Below are positions 17,218 to 24,760 of a stretch of 64,000 nucleotides of DNA, piece after piece. The stretch is taken from assembly GCF_900141825.1 (NCBI RefSeq), contig NZ_FQYQ01000009.1, positions 1 to 64,000 of the forward strand, given 5' to 3'. The notes under the pieces are model-generated. The model was given only the letters and a program-made list of their open reading frames with translations. It was not told the origin of the DNA and did no database searches. Origin of the DNA: Pseudobutyrivibrio xylanivorans DSM 14809. GTDB taxonomy: Bacteria > Bacillota > Clostridia > Lachnospirales > Lachnospiraceae. The number at the start of each line of letters is the position of its first letter. Position 1 is the first letter of the stretch. Position numbers and translations under genes: made by a program.

Positions 17218-18504
17218 ATGAGCCTTATAATCAAAAATGGTAGGGTTTTGAACCCACCTACAGACACAGACGAAATATTGGATATTAAGATAGACGGGAA
17301 CATTATCTCAGCTGTTGAGGCTGAGATTGTTCCCGTCTCTTTTGATGAAGTAATTGATGCGGCAGGCTGCTACGTCATGCCAGGCTTCATCGATATGCAT
17401 GTGCATTTCAGGGATCCAGGACAGACTGCAAAGGAAGATATCGAGACAGGTTCCAAGGCAGCAGCAAGAGGTGGAGTGACCACAGTTCTTTGTATGCCAA
17501 ACACAAAGCCTGTTGTGGATAACCCTGAGCTTGTGAATTACGTTCACGATAAGGGTGCCCAAGTTGGACTTACAAGAGTTCTTCAGGTTGGTTCTGTTAC
17601 CAAGGGCATGGAAGGCAAGGAGCTTTCAGATTTACAGGGAATGTTTGATGCGGGAATCCCTGCCATCTCCGAGGATGGCAAATCTGTTATGGATTCTGGT
17701 TTGTATCGCGAAGCTATGAAGATTGCCGTAGCTGCGGATGTTCCAGTGCTTGCTCACTGCGAGGATATTAATCTGGTGCAGGGTGGCGTCATGAACATGG
17801 GTACCAAATCTGATGCTATGGGAGAAAAGGGCATCAGCAATGCTGTGGAAAACATTATTGAAGCCCGTGACATTATGTTGGCAGAGGAGACTGGTGCCAC
17901 ACTACATCTATGTCACTGCTCTACAAAGGAGAGCTACCAGATTTTAAAAGAGGCAAAGGAAGCAGGCATTAAGGTGTCTGGTGAGGTTTGCCCACATCAT
18001 TTCACACTCACTGAGGATGACATTGTGCCAGGAGATGGCAATTACAAAATGAATCCTCCAGTTCGTACTTTCGAAGACAGAGAAGCTCTTAGACGCGGAT
18101 TAGCAGAAGGAGTTTTTGAAGTAATATCTACAGATCACGCACCTCACACAGCTGAGGAGAAAGCTAAGGGGTTTGCATCCCCATTTGGAATTGTAGGTCT
18201 TGAGACATCAGCAAGTCTTGCATACACCGAGCTTGTTTTATCAGGTCTAATCACACCACTTACAATGGCAGCTTACATGAGCAGCAATCCAGCTCGTATC
18301 TTAGGTCGCGAAGACATAGGAGATTTGTCAGTTGGCAAGGCAGCCGATATCACAATTTTCGACCCTCGTACAGAGTATGAGATTCATGCCGCTGATTTTG
18401 TTGGTAAATCTAAAAATATGCCTTACGAAGGCCGTCAGGTTCAGGGTAAGGTTTTAAAGACAATATATGGAGGTAATGTTGTATATGATTCAGAAGCTAA
18501 TTAA
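17218..18504 (+). CDS. pyrC: dihydroorotase
   Basis: Dihydroorotase cyclises carbamoyl-aspartate to dihydroorotate in pyrimidine synthesis. The 428-residue type I enzyme shows the metal-binding HVHFRDPG at residues 61-68, followed by further ligand motifs HCED, HCSTK and STDHAPH. The C-terminus closes the amidohydrolase beta-sandwich (KAADITIFDP). It is first in an operon with pyrF, pyrK and pyrD; its 3' end overlaps pyrF by about 20 bp. GAGAGG six bases upstream serves as the ribosome site, and an inverted repeat spans promoter to start codon. Operon control may be transcriptional, because no attenuator is visible. Confidence 0.95.
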   Translation: MSLIIKNGRVLNPPTDTDEILDIKIDGNIISAVEAEIVPVSFDEVIDAAGCYVMPGFIDMHVHFRDPGQTAKEDIETGSKAAARGGVTTVLCMPNTKPVVDNPELVNYVHDKGAQVGLTRVLQVGSVTKGMEGKELSDLQGMFDAGIPAISEDGKSVMDSGLYREAMKIAVAADVPVLAHCEDINLVQGGVMNMGTKSDAMGEKGISNAVENIIEARDIMLAEETGATLHLCHCSTKESYQILKEAKEAGIKVSGEVCPHHFTLTEDDIVPGDGNYKMNPPVRTFEDREALRRGLAEGVFEVISTDHAPHTAEEKAKGFASPFGIVGLETSASLAYTELVLSGLITPLTMAAYMSSNPARILGREDIGDLSVGKAADITIFDPRTEYEIHAADFVGKSKNMPYEGRQVQGKVLKTIYGGNVVYDSEAN

Positions 18505-19405
18505 CCAAATCAAAGAGAAAAATGCGCCAATCGTTGTAGGTCTCGATCCTACAATGAAATTAATGCCAAAGAGTTTAGTTGATAAGTACATCAACGAGTA
18601 CGGTCAGACCTTAGAGGCAGTGGGAGAAGCCATGTTTGACTACAACCGTCAGATTATGGATGCCTGCGCAGATTTGATTCCAGCAGTAAAGCCACAGATT
18701 GCCATGTACGAAAGCTACGGCATCCCTGGCATGATTGCATATAAGAAGACAGTTGATTACGCTAAGGAGCTTGGCCTTATCGTTATCGCCGATATCAAGC
18801 GTGGTGACATCGGTTCAACATCTACAGCATACGCTCTTGGTCACCTTGGCTCAGTTCAGGTAGGCGATTACAAGTACCAGGGTTTCGATGCTGATATGGC
18901 TACGGTTAACCCATATCTTGGTTCAGATGGTGTTCAGCCATTCGTTGACGTTTGTAAGGAAGAGGATAAGGGAATCTTCGTACTTTGCAAGACATCTAAT
19001 CCATCATCTGGCGAGTTCCAGGACAGACTCATTGACGGCAGACCTCTTTACGAGCACATGGCTGAGAAGATTGAGGACTGGGGAATGGAGACAAGAGAAG
19101 GTTACTATTCAAAAGTTGGTGCAGTTGTTGGTGCCACATATCCAGAGCAGGGTGCAAAGCTTCGTAAGCTCATGCCTCACGCATACATCCTTGTTCCAGG
19201 CTACGGTGCACAGGGTGGAAGAGGAAAAGATCTTGTACATTTCTTCAATGAAGATGGTCTCGGTGCAATCGTTAATTCCAGCCGTGGAATCATTGCAGCA
19301 TATCAGCAGGAAAAGTACGCATCATTCGGCGAGGCAAATTTCGCAGGTGCCAGCCGTGCGGCAGTAGAGGATATGCTTGAAGATATTAGAGGAGCACTTA
19401 AGTAA
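18485..19405 (+). CDS. pyrF: orotidine 5'-phosphate decarboxylase (long class)
   Basis: OMP decarboxylase forms UMP from OMP. Candidate starts are ATGs at 18467, 18476 and 18485. The last (MIQKLINQIKEKNAPIVVGLDP) fits the family and follows GGAGG, giving 306 residues, typical of the longer Actinobacteria/Clostridia-type OMPDC. The active-site segment VIADIKRGDIGSTS is present (the D-x-K-x-x-D motif as DIKRGD), and the phosphate-binding end includes VPGYGAQGG. The stop overlaps the pyrK start by one base. The enzyme acts in the cytoplasm with the neighbouring pyr proteins. Confidence 0.95.
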   Translation: MIQKLINQIKEKNAPIVVGLDPTMKLMPKSLVDKYINEYGQTLEAVGEAMFDYNRQIMDACADLIPAVKPQIAMYESYGIPGMIAYKKTVDYAKELGLIVIADIKRGDIGSTSTAYALGHLGSVQVGDYKYQGFDADMATVNPYLGSDGVQPFVDVCKEEDKGIFVLCKTSNPSSGEFQDRLIDGRPLYEHMAEKIEDWGMETREGYYSKVGAVVGATYPEQGAKLRKLMPHAYILVPGYGAQGGRGKDLVHFFNEDGLGAIVNSSRGIIAAYQQEKYASFGEANFAGASRAAVEDMLEDIRGALK

Positions 19406-20169
19406 TGAAGATAAAAGAAAAAGCGGTAGTTTTATGGCAGGAGAAATTGGCAGAGGGTGTTTACAGCCTTACACTTGAGACAAACATCGTGGATTATGCT
19501 GTCCCAGGGCAGTTTATCAGCATCTTTTCAAATGATGGCAGCAAGCTTTTGCCACGTCCAATCAGTATTTGCGAAATCAATAAGGACTACGGAACACTTC
19601 GCGTAGTTTACCGTGTGGTTGGTGCAGGAACAGAGGAATTTTCTCAGCTTAAAATGGGCGATAAGGTAGAGGTTATGGGACCTCTCGGAAACGGATTCCC
19701 ACTTGAAGGCAGAAATGCAATTGTCGTTGGCGGCGGTATCGGTGTGCCACCAATGCTTGAGCTTGCTAAGCAGTTACCGGGTAAGGTTACAGCTGTTATG
19801 GGCTATCGTAACAATGATCTGTTTCTTACAGAGGAATTTGAAAAGGCAGTGGCAAATCTTTACATTGCCACAGATGATGGTTCAGTTGGAGTTCGCGGTA
19901 CAGTTGTTGATGCCATGAGAGAAAACGATTTGGTGGCAGATGTAATCTATGCCTGCGGTCCAAAGCCAATGCTTCGCGCAGTGGCAGATTTCGCTTTAGA
20001 GAATCAGATTAAGTGCTACGTTTCTATGGAAGAGCGCATGGCATGTGGAGTTGGCGCATGCCTTGGCTGTGTTTGCAAGTCAAAGGAAACTGACGAGCAC
20101 AGTCATGTAAATAATAAGAGGGTTTGTAAAGACGGCCCAGTATTCTTGTCAACGGAGGTGGTACTATAA
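19405..20169 (+). CDS. pyrK: dihydroorotate dehydrogenase electron-transfer subunit
   Basis: PyrK carries FAD and a [2Fe-2S] cluster and passes electrons from dihydroorotate dehydrogenase to NAD+. The 254-residue protein has the ferredoxin-reductase flavin motif (LPRPISICEIN, residues ~50-60), a nucleotide-binding GGGIGVPP motif, and four C-terminal cysteines in CGVGACLGCVC and a later RVCKDGPVF. These match the PyrK cluster ligands. It overlaps pyrF and pyrD by single bases (TAATG), implying tight translational coupling and a fixed PyrK:PyrD ratio. Confidence 0.95.
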   Translation: MKIKEKAVVLWQEKLAEGVYSLTLETNIVDYAVPGQFISIFSNDGSKLLPRPISICEINKDYGTLRVVYRVVGAGTEEFSQLKMGDKVEVMGPLGNGFPLEGRNAIVVGGGIGVPPMLELAKQLPGKVTAVMGYRNNDLFLTEEFEKAVANLYIATDDGSVGVRGTVVDAMRENDLVADVIYACGPKPMLRAVADFALENQIKCYVSMEERMACGVGACLGCVCKSKETDEHSHVNNKRVCKDGPVFLSTEVVL

Positions 20170-21077
20170 TGAACACTAAGGTTAACATCGCGGGCGTGGA
20201 GTTCCAAAACCCTATTATGGAGGCTTCAGGTACCTTCGGTTCAGGCATGGAGTACTCAGAATTTGTTGATTTGAATAAGCTTGGTGCAGTTGTCACAAAG
20301 GGCGTGGCAAATGTGCCATGGCCAGGAAATCCAACACCTCGTATCACTGAGGTTCGCTCAGGGATGCTTAATGCCATCGGACTTCAGAATCCTGGCGTAG
20401 AGGTTTTCTGTGAGAGAGATTTAAAATTTCTTGAACAATATAAAAACACAAAAGTTGTGGTTAATGTTTGCGGTCATTCCGCCGAAGAATATATTGAAGT
20501 GGTTGAGAGATTGGCAGATGAGTCAAGGGTTGATATGTTGGAAATCAACATCTCTTGTCCGAACGTAAAAGAGGGCGGTATCGCCTTTGGACAGGACCCT
20601 AAAGCCGTTGAGGAAATCACTCGTTTAGTCAAGACTCGCGCTAAACAGCCAATCGTTATGAAGCTTTCGCCAAACGTTACCGACATTAAGGTTATGGCAA
20701 AGGCGGCAGAGGCTGGTGGTGCAGATGCCATTTCACTTATCAATACTCTTACAGGAATGAAAATCGATGTAGAACGTCAGAACTTTGTTCTCGCGAATAA
20801 GACCGGTGGTATGTCAGGCCCGGCAGTTCATCCAATTGCAGTTAGAATGGTTTATGAATGTGCAAACGCAGTATCAATTCCAATCATCGGAATGGGTGGA
20901 ATCACCACATGGGAAGATGCAGTAGAAATGATGCTGGCAGGTGCCACAGCTGTCTCTGTAGGCACAGCAAATTTCTTCAACCCAACAGCTACTTTGGATA
21001 TTCTTTCAGGCATTGAAGACTACATGGTTCGCAAGAATATTGAAGACATCAATTCAATCATAGGTATTGTTAAGTAG
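20169..21077 (+). CDS. pyrD: dihydroorotate dehydrogenase, NAD-dependent catalytic subunit (class 1B)
   Basis: The 302-residue FMN enzyme oxidises dihydroorotate to orotate in complex with PyrK. The class 1B catalytic cysteine is in NISCPNVKEGG, and flavin-binding glycine motifs include GMGGITTWEDAVEMMLAGA. It is the last gene of pyrC-pyrF-pyrK-pyrD; pyrE is not in the window. No strong terminator follows. The next 270 bp contain only short repeats. Confidence 0.95.
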   Translation: MNTKVNIAGVEFQNPIMEASGTFGSGMEYSEFVDLNKLGAVVTKGVANVPWPGNPTPRITEVRSGMLNAIGLQNPGVEVFCERDLKFLEQYKNTKVVVNVCGHSAEEYIEVVERLADESRVDMLEINISCPNVKEGGIAFGQDPKAVEEITRLVKTRAKQPIVMKLSPNVTDIKVMAKAAEAGGADAISLINTLTGMKIDVERQNFVLANKTGGMSGPAVHPIAVRMVYECANAVSIPIIGMGGITTWEDAVEMMLAGATAVSVGTANFFNPTATLDILSGIEDYMVRKNIEDINSIIGIVK

Positions 21078-21179
21078 GGAGGTAAGTCAGAAAGTCCAGC
21101 TATAATCTGTCTGTGAAAAATGGTAAATTAAACATAGGGGTCTGCTTGTGAAAATTTTGGTAATGTACAATATATAGAT

Positions 21180-21262
21180 AATTGTGTCGTAGTTCACGGA
21201 TTGTGTTGTAATTCACCGAATGTTCAGACAATATACTCAGAATTATCCGTGACACATTAAAA
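21180..21262. repeat. short direct and inverted repeats upstream of the mecA-like gene
   Basis: Between pyrD and the next gene, ATTGTGTCGTAGTTCACGG is followed directly by ATTGTGTTGTAATTCACCG, a tandem pair differing at four positions. An inverted relative, ATCCGTGACACATT, follows near 21246. The arrangement resembles a cluster of binding sites, or slippage of one. I see no ORF or RNA gene in this gap. Confidence 0.5.
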
Positions 21263-21347
21263 TCTATTTGCTACACTTTAGATACACTCACACAAAAATT
21301 ATCTTATATATAACGGTTTTACTTAGATTTTGAAAGGAGGGGAGCTG

Positions 21348-22046
21348 ATGAAGTTCAAGAAGATAGGTGAGGACAAAATTCGTTGCGTCATCACCAAAGA
21401 AGAAATGGAACAGAACGGCATGGAACTTGGAGATTTCGTCAGTGACCAGGAAAAGACCCAAAGCTTTATCAGGGATATATTAGCAGAAGCGTGTGAGACC
21501 CTCGGAATTGAGACTCATGCTAAAGCATATAGCGTACAGATGACAGTTATGCCTCAGGGTGATGTAGCATTACTCATATCCCCAGATTCAAGTTCAGGAC
21601 TTGCAACGGCTATTGAAGAATTAAAGAAACACCTTACAGGTTTACAAGAAACATTATCTACTACTAAAAAGGAGCAGGTTGTCTCAGGTAGCACAGCAGA
21701 TGTTCCCGTGCAGCCTGTTAATAAACTCCGAGATGATAAGGATGAGGTGACGACCCAGTATTTGGAGACCCCACTTTGGGCTATCCTTCCGAACCTAGAT
21801 GCATCTATTGAGCTCTGTAAACATATTCCAAAGTTTGATGGAATCCAGAGTGTACTATATCGCTACGGCGACGACTATTATGTAAAGCTTAATTTCGAGC
21901 TTACTCGCCGCCAGATATCGGCAGTGATTCTTGTTATTGCCGAGTACGCCAGCCAGATGTTTACGGAAAGCTTCGATGGAGCATTCCTTTTAGAGCATGG
22001 TGATGTAATCTGCGAAGACTGCGTCAATGTATTGTCACAGATTTAA
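21348..22046 (+). CDS. mecA: MecA-family adaptor protein
   Basis: The product (232 residues) matches the MecA/NegA adaptor family, which delivers substrates to ClpC/ClpP or modulates competence and sporulation regulators in Firmicutes. The N-terminal domain (MKFKKIGEDKIRCVITKEEM...ILAEACETLGIE) and the C-terminal beta/alpha domain (SIELCKHIPKFDGIQSVLYRYGDDYYV) are joined by a variable Lys/Gln-rich linker. The frame opens at a TTG at 21330, but AAGGAGGGGAG lies directly before the ATG at 21348, which is the real start. It is monocistronic, with a strong terminator after it. Confidence 0.82.
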   Translation: MKFKKIGEDKIRCVITKEEMEQNGMELGDFVSDQEKTQSFIRDILAEACETLGIETHAKAYSVQMTVMPQGDVALLISPDSSSGLATAIEELKKHLTGLQETLSTTKKEQVVSGSTADVPVQPVNKLRDDKDEVTTQYLETPLWAILPNLDASIELCKHIPKFDGIQSVLYRYGDDYYVKLNFELTRRQISAVILVIAEYASQMFTESFDGAFLLEHGDVICEDCVNVLSQI

Positions 22047-22062
22047 TTAAATAGAAAATATC

Positions 22063-22092
22063 GAGCCACCTTGCTGAGGTGGCTCTTTTTTT
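22063..22092 (+). terminator. terminator after mecA
   Basis: GAGCCACCT (22063-22071) pairs with AGGTGGCTC (22077-22085), followed by T7. Confidence 0.92.
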
Positions 22093-22134
22093 ATTCTATT
22101 TGCATGAAGTGATGAGGTGTTTATCATATTTATG

Positions 22135-22258
22135 ATTTTCACTCCTGCTTGCTACAGCATATCAGCCCGGTCGCGGCGTCAATGATTCCCTTCGGCGCTT
22201 CGCGTTATTGACTCCTCGCCCTTGTGCTGATATGAGGTAATCAAGCAGGGGTGAAAAT
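22135..22258. repeat. long nested palindrome, element A
   Basis: Three nested stems are visible. The outer arm at 22135-22151 pairs with 22242-22258 (17 bp, one wobble). CATATCAGC (22158-22166) pairs with GCTGATATG (22226-22234). GTCAAT (22178-22183) pairs with ATTGAC (22207-22212). Inner sequence is GC-richer than its surroundings. Related elements sit at 38656-38798 and 49425-49544; A and the latter share GGTAATCAAGC before the closing arm and a following GTGGC/GCCAC hairpin. Not a CDS. Confidence 0.8.
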
Positions 22259-22693
22259 GGGGCTGTGGCAAGGCCACATTTGTCACTATCCATCCCATAA
22301 CAACAAAAGTGGGATTTGGATGCATTTTAGAAAAAGTGTTACTTTACGGGTGAAAGATTCAATTTGCGGTAGTAGTTTTTGAATAAATTAATACTACCTA
22401 TATTGATATTTGTTCTTAAGGTAGTAAAAATTTACTACCTGTATTCATTTCCTTATTACAGGTAGTAGAAAATTCCACCAAATTTACTACCTTTTCAAAT
22501 TAGTAAGCCACAGGTAGTAGTTTTTGAATAAATTAATACTACCTATTTAGATATTTCCTCGTCCGGTAGTAAAAATTTACTACCTGCATTCATTTCCTTA
22601 TTACAGGTAGTAGAAAATTTCACCAAATTTACTACCTTTTCAAGTTTGTATGTCTCAGGTAGTAAATGCAATGGGCCTTGCCACAGTCCCATT
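22256..22693. repeat. 20-bp inverted repeat bounding the GGTAGTA array
   Basis: AATGGGGCTGTGGCAAGGCC (22256-22275) and its complement GGCCTTGCCACAGTCCCATT (22674-22693) match at 19 of 20 positions. They enclose the whole 145-bp tandem array plus about 90 bp of unique sequence. A T-rich stretch follows the right copy, so the right arm could act as a terminator if transcribed. The left copy itself holds a small GTGGC/GCCAC hairpin. Confidence 0.8.
22368..22664. repeat. array 1: alternating GGTAGTA / TACTACC sites in a 145-bp tandem repeat
   Basis: GGTAGTA starts at 22368, 22420, 22461, 22513, 22565, 22606 and 22658. Its reverse complement TACTACC starts at 22392, 22433, 22485, 22537, 22578 and 22630. 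Orientation alternates without exception. The block repeats with a 145-bp period (22368, 22513, 22658), two full copies about nine-tenths identical plus the first site of a third. The middle pair is a near-perfect palindrome with 10-bp arms (22419-22440). Neighbouring sites can also pair the other way (TACTACCTGTA with TACAGGTAGTA). The array is AT-rich and non-coding. Confidence 0.9.
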
Positions 22694-22716
22694 TTTATTT
22701 GAGCTTGTTTGCCAAC

Positions 22717-22796
22717 TATCTGCCAAAAGAGGCTCTGTCAAGGGGCGGCGGAGTCGAGCCGTCAGGCATTCCCTTGACAGGGACTCTTGGCAGATA
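22717..22796. repeat. long palindrome, element B
   Basis: An arm of about 28 bp at 22717-22744 is inverted at 22771-22796 with few mismatches: TATCTGCCAA/TTGGCAGATA outside and CTGTCAAGGG/CCCTTGACAG inside. A CGGC...GCCG mini-stem sits in the loop. The style is that of element A, but the sequence differs. Confidence 0.8.
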
Positions 22797-23083
22797 AAAT
22801 AAGCAAAGTTCAAAGACAAAATAAAGGTCTAGCCAAGAAAATAACAAAGGAAAAAGCAAAGGAAAAAAGCAAAGGAAAATAAAAAAGGAAAATAACAAAG
22901 ATTTTCGACACAAAGTAAAGAGGACGCCGGCGAAGGGACCAAAAGGCATCCTTGTAAAGCAAGGAACTTTTGAGTCCTAGTAAGCGAAGCTTACATTCCG
23001 CCAAGGACACATAAATAAAAAAATTTATATAAAGTAAAGAGGACGCCGGCGGGGCGTCCTCTTCAAAAAGGGAGAATAATGTT
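22797..23083. repeat. purine-rich low-complexity region with duplicated GC-rich motif
   Basis: From 22800 to 22910 the plus strand is built of loose GCAAAGGAAAA units. A 21-bp segment at 22912-22932 (AAAGTAAAG followed by AGGACGCCGGCG) recurs exactly at 23031-23051. The second copy forms a hairpin GAGGACGCC/GGCGTCCTC (23039-23061). Smaller hairpins are CCTTG/CAAGG near 22950 and GTAAGC/GCTTAC near 22980. No convincing gene is visible; reading frames here are accidental. Confidence 0.55.
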
Positions 23084-23122
23084 ATGAAAAAAATGGTTCA
23101 TCGCTTCTGTCTTGCGATGTAA
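23084..23122 (+). CDS. possible 12-residue peptide or truncated gene start
   Basis: GGGAGAATAATGTT precedes an ATG that opens MKKMVHRFCLAM and then stops. The ribosome site is good and the peptide resembles the beginning of a signal sequence. It may be the stub of a lost gene or chance. Nothing else coding follows before yjfB on the other strand. Confidence 0.2.
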   Translation: MKKMVHRFCLAM

Positions 23123-23257
23123 TTATAATACTAAGTTAGTTTGAAGGAACAATGGAAAATATGTGAATAAAATTGTAAAAGAAAAAGATTATTTGTGAAT
23201 TGCTTACCACTATTATTTCTAGAGGAAATAGGATAAAAAATATAACTTTTGGGCATG

Positions 23258-23288
23258 AAAAAAGGACCTAAACGGTAGGCCCTTTTCA
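23258..23288 (-). terminator. terminator of yjfB
   Basis: AAAAGGACCTA (23260-23270) is inverted as TAGGCCCTTTT (23276-23286). On the minus strand the hairpin ends in T6, just beyond the yjfB stop. Confidence 0.8.
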
Positions 23289-23316
23289 TATCGTAAAACC
23301 CAAATACATTTATAAC

Positions 23317-23514
23317 TCATATGCGCATATCAATCATGGTACCAGAAGTAGGATAGACCAGACTTTCAAGTGATGGTGCATTCATATCGATGCCTTCAGT
23401 TAAAAGTTGCGCCTGTCCCTCCATGACATCTAATGTCTTACCAAGCATCGCTGTCCCCACAGCTGTAAGTAGCTTGTTCTGACTTAAACTCATAGAAAGC
23501 TCTGATATATCCAT
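23317..23514 (-). CDS. yjfB: YjfB-family putative motility protein
   Basis: The 65-residue product begins MDISELSMSLSQNKLLTAVG, followed by MLGKTLDVMEGQAQLL. This is the conserved pattern of the YjfB family, small proteins of motile Firmicutes that often lie in flagellar regulons. GGGGAGG precedes the ATG. It is monocistronic with its own terminator. No sigma-28-type promoter was clear upstream; instead a 10-bp inverted repeat lies about 60-105 bp before the start. Confidence 0.85.
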   Translation of the reverse strand: MDISELSMSLSQNKLLTAVGTAMLGKTLDVMEGQAQLLTEGIDMNAPSLESLVYPTSGTMIDMRI

Positions 23515-23576
23515 AATTAGCGCCTCCCCTAAAAAAGACTATGCTTTTTCAACTACTCTAAAATTCTACCATTACT

Positions 23577-23619
23577 TGTTCACAAATTGGTGCCAAACTG
23601 TGTCTAAATTGTGAACAAA
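23577..23619. promoter_or_regulatory. inverted repeat in the divergent yjfB/esterase region
   Basis: TTGTTCACAA (23577-23586) is perfectly inverted as TTGTGAACAA (23610-23619). A second pair, TGCCAAA/TTTGGCA, partly overlaps the interval. The position between divergent genes suggests an operator. A TATAAT-like box near 23780 probably serves the rightward esterase gene. The remainder of this 306-bp gap is plain AT-rich sequence. Confidence 0.45.
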
Positions 23620-23820
23620 CTGTGAATTATGGATATTTTGGCACTTTAGATAGAAAAAGCCCTTTGGTATTGTATGACGTGTTGATAATTAGATTAGATA
23701 ACCCTGATGGATATTGAAATATTCATATTTTTTTCATTCTTGTTTCATATTTTACATATTTAAAAATCAGTCTAGAATTACTATAATAGACTTATATCAG
23801 TATGATTTCATGGAGATGGT

Positions 23821-24759
23821 ATGGCCTTATTAAACTTGAATCTTAGTGACCCTCTTATGAAGGCGCTGAAAGCAGTAAATTCAATAGCTGGAAAATCATT
23901 GACGGAAGAAGATTTGCGCAAGCAGCGTTCGGCAATGGAACTGGCTGGAAAGCTGGCGGCACCGACAGGAGGTGTGAGCCTGGAATCATTTCAAGTTGGT
24001 GAGATTCCATGCGAGTGGGTAAAGCCTGATTTGGCACATAATCCACAGTACGTGATTCTATATGCCCATGGCGGTGGATACACCTGCGGAGGTTTGGCAT
24101 ATGCCAGAATATTGGCAGCTAAGCTTGCAGTGTCCACAGGTTTTTCAGTGGTTTCCTTTGAGTATAGACTTGCTCCGGAGAATAAGTTTCCCGCAGCATT
24201 GGATGATGGAAATCAGGTGTGGGATTATTTGATAGAGCAAGGCTATAAGAACGATAAAGTTATTTTGGCAGGTGATTCTGCCGGTGGCAATTTGACGGTT
24301 TGTCTCACTCAAAGAATTTTGCAGGAGGGCAAAGAGCCACCAAGGATGTTGTTATTGTTTAGTCCATGGACTGATATGACAGCAAAATCAAAATCATATC
24401 AACAGTATGACGGCAAGGATCCAATCCTCACAAAGCACTATGTTGAATCAGTGAGAGATGCAGTGATTGGAACGGATGTGGAAGCCGCAGACCCTATATA
24501 TTCACCATTGTTTGGTGAGTTTAAGCATTTTCCACCTACTTTTGTGCAGGTGGGAAAGACTGAAATCCTCTACGAGGACAGTGCCTCACTTGTGAAGCAG
24601 ATTCAGAAGGCTGGAGGCAAAGCGAAGCTGGACGTAGAAAAGGATGGATGGCATGTGTATCAGCAGATGCCCCTTCCCGTAGCGTCACGTGCAATGCGTA
24701 GACTCGCAGACTACGTTTCAGATGAAATTTATAATAATCAGCGGATTAAGGATATATAG
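23821..24759 (+). CDS. alpha/beta hydrolase, HSL/GDXG-type esterase
   Basis: The 312-residue cytoplasmic esterase belongs to the hormone-sensitive-lipase-like family. The oxyanion motif HGGG is in LYAHGGGYTCGG (about residue 82), and the nucleophile lies in GDSAGGN (about residue 157). A candidate catalytic Asp and a His in DGWHVYQQ lie near the C-terminus. It is first in a tight trio with a condensation-type acyltransferase and a zinc-ribbon membrane protein (gaps of 1 bp and an overlapping stop/start), implying a joint role in making or trimming an ester or lipid. The substrate cannot be told. Confidence 0.85.
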   Translation: MALLNLNLSDPLMKALKAVNSIAGKSLTEEDLRKQRSAMELAGKLAAPTGGVSLESFQVGEIPCEWVKPDLAHNPQYVILYAHGGGYTCGGLAYARILAAKLAVSTGFSVVSFEYRLAPENKFPAALDDGNQVWDYLIEQGYKNDKVILAGDSAGGNLTVCLTQRILQEGKEPPRMLLLFSPWTDMTAKSKSYQQYDGKDPILTKHYVESVRDAVIGTDVEAADPIYSPLFGEFKHFPPTFVQVGKTEILYEDSASLVKQIQKAGGKAKLDVEKDGWHVYQQMPLPVASRAMRRLADYVSDEIYNNQRIKDI

Positions 24760-24760
24760 A

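Noticed and set aside
22368-22664. CRISPR array
   Set aside because: Repeats are 7 bp, alternate in orientation, and the larger 145-bp units are near-identical throughout rather than constant repeats with unique spacers; no cas genes are nearby.
22716-23010. Overlapping reverse-strand ORFs in the repeat region
   Set aside because: They translate purine-rich low-complexity DNA and palindrome B into Phe/Leu-rich nonsense, with no ribosome sites.
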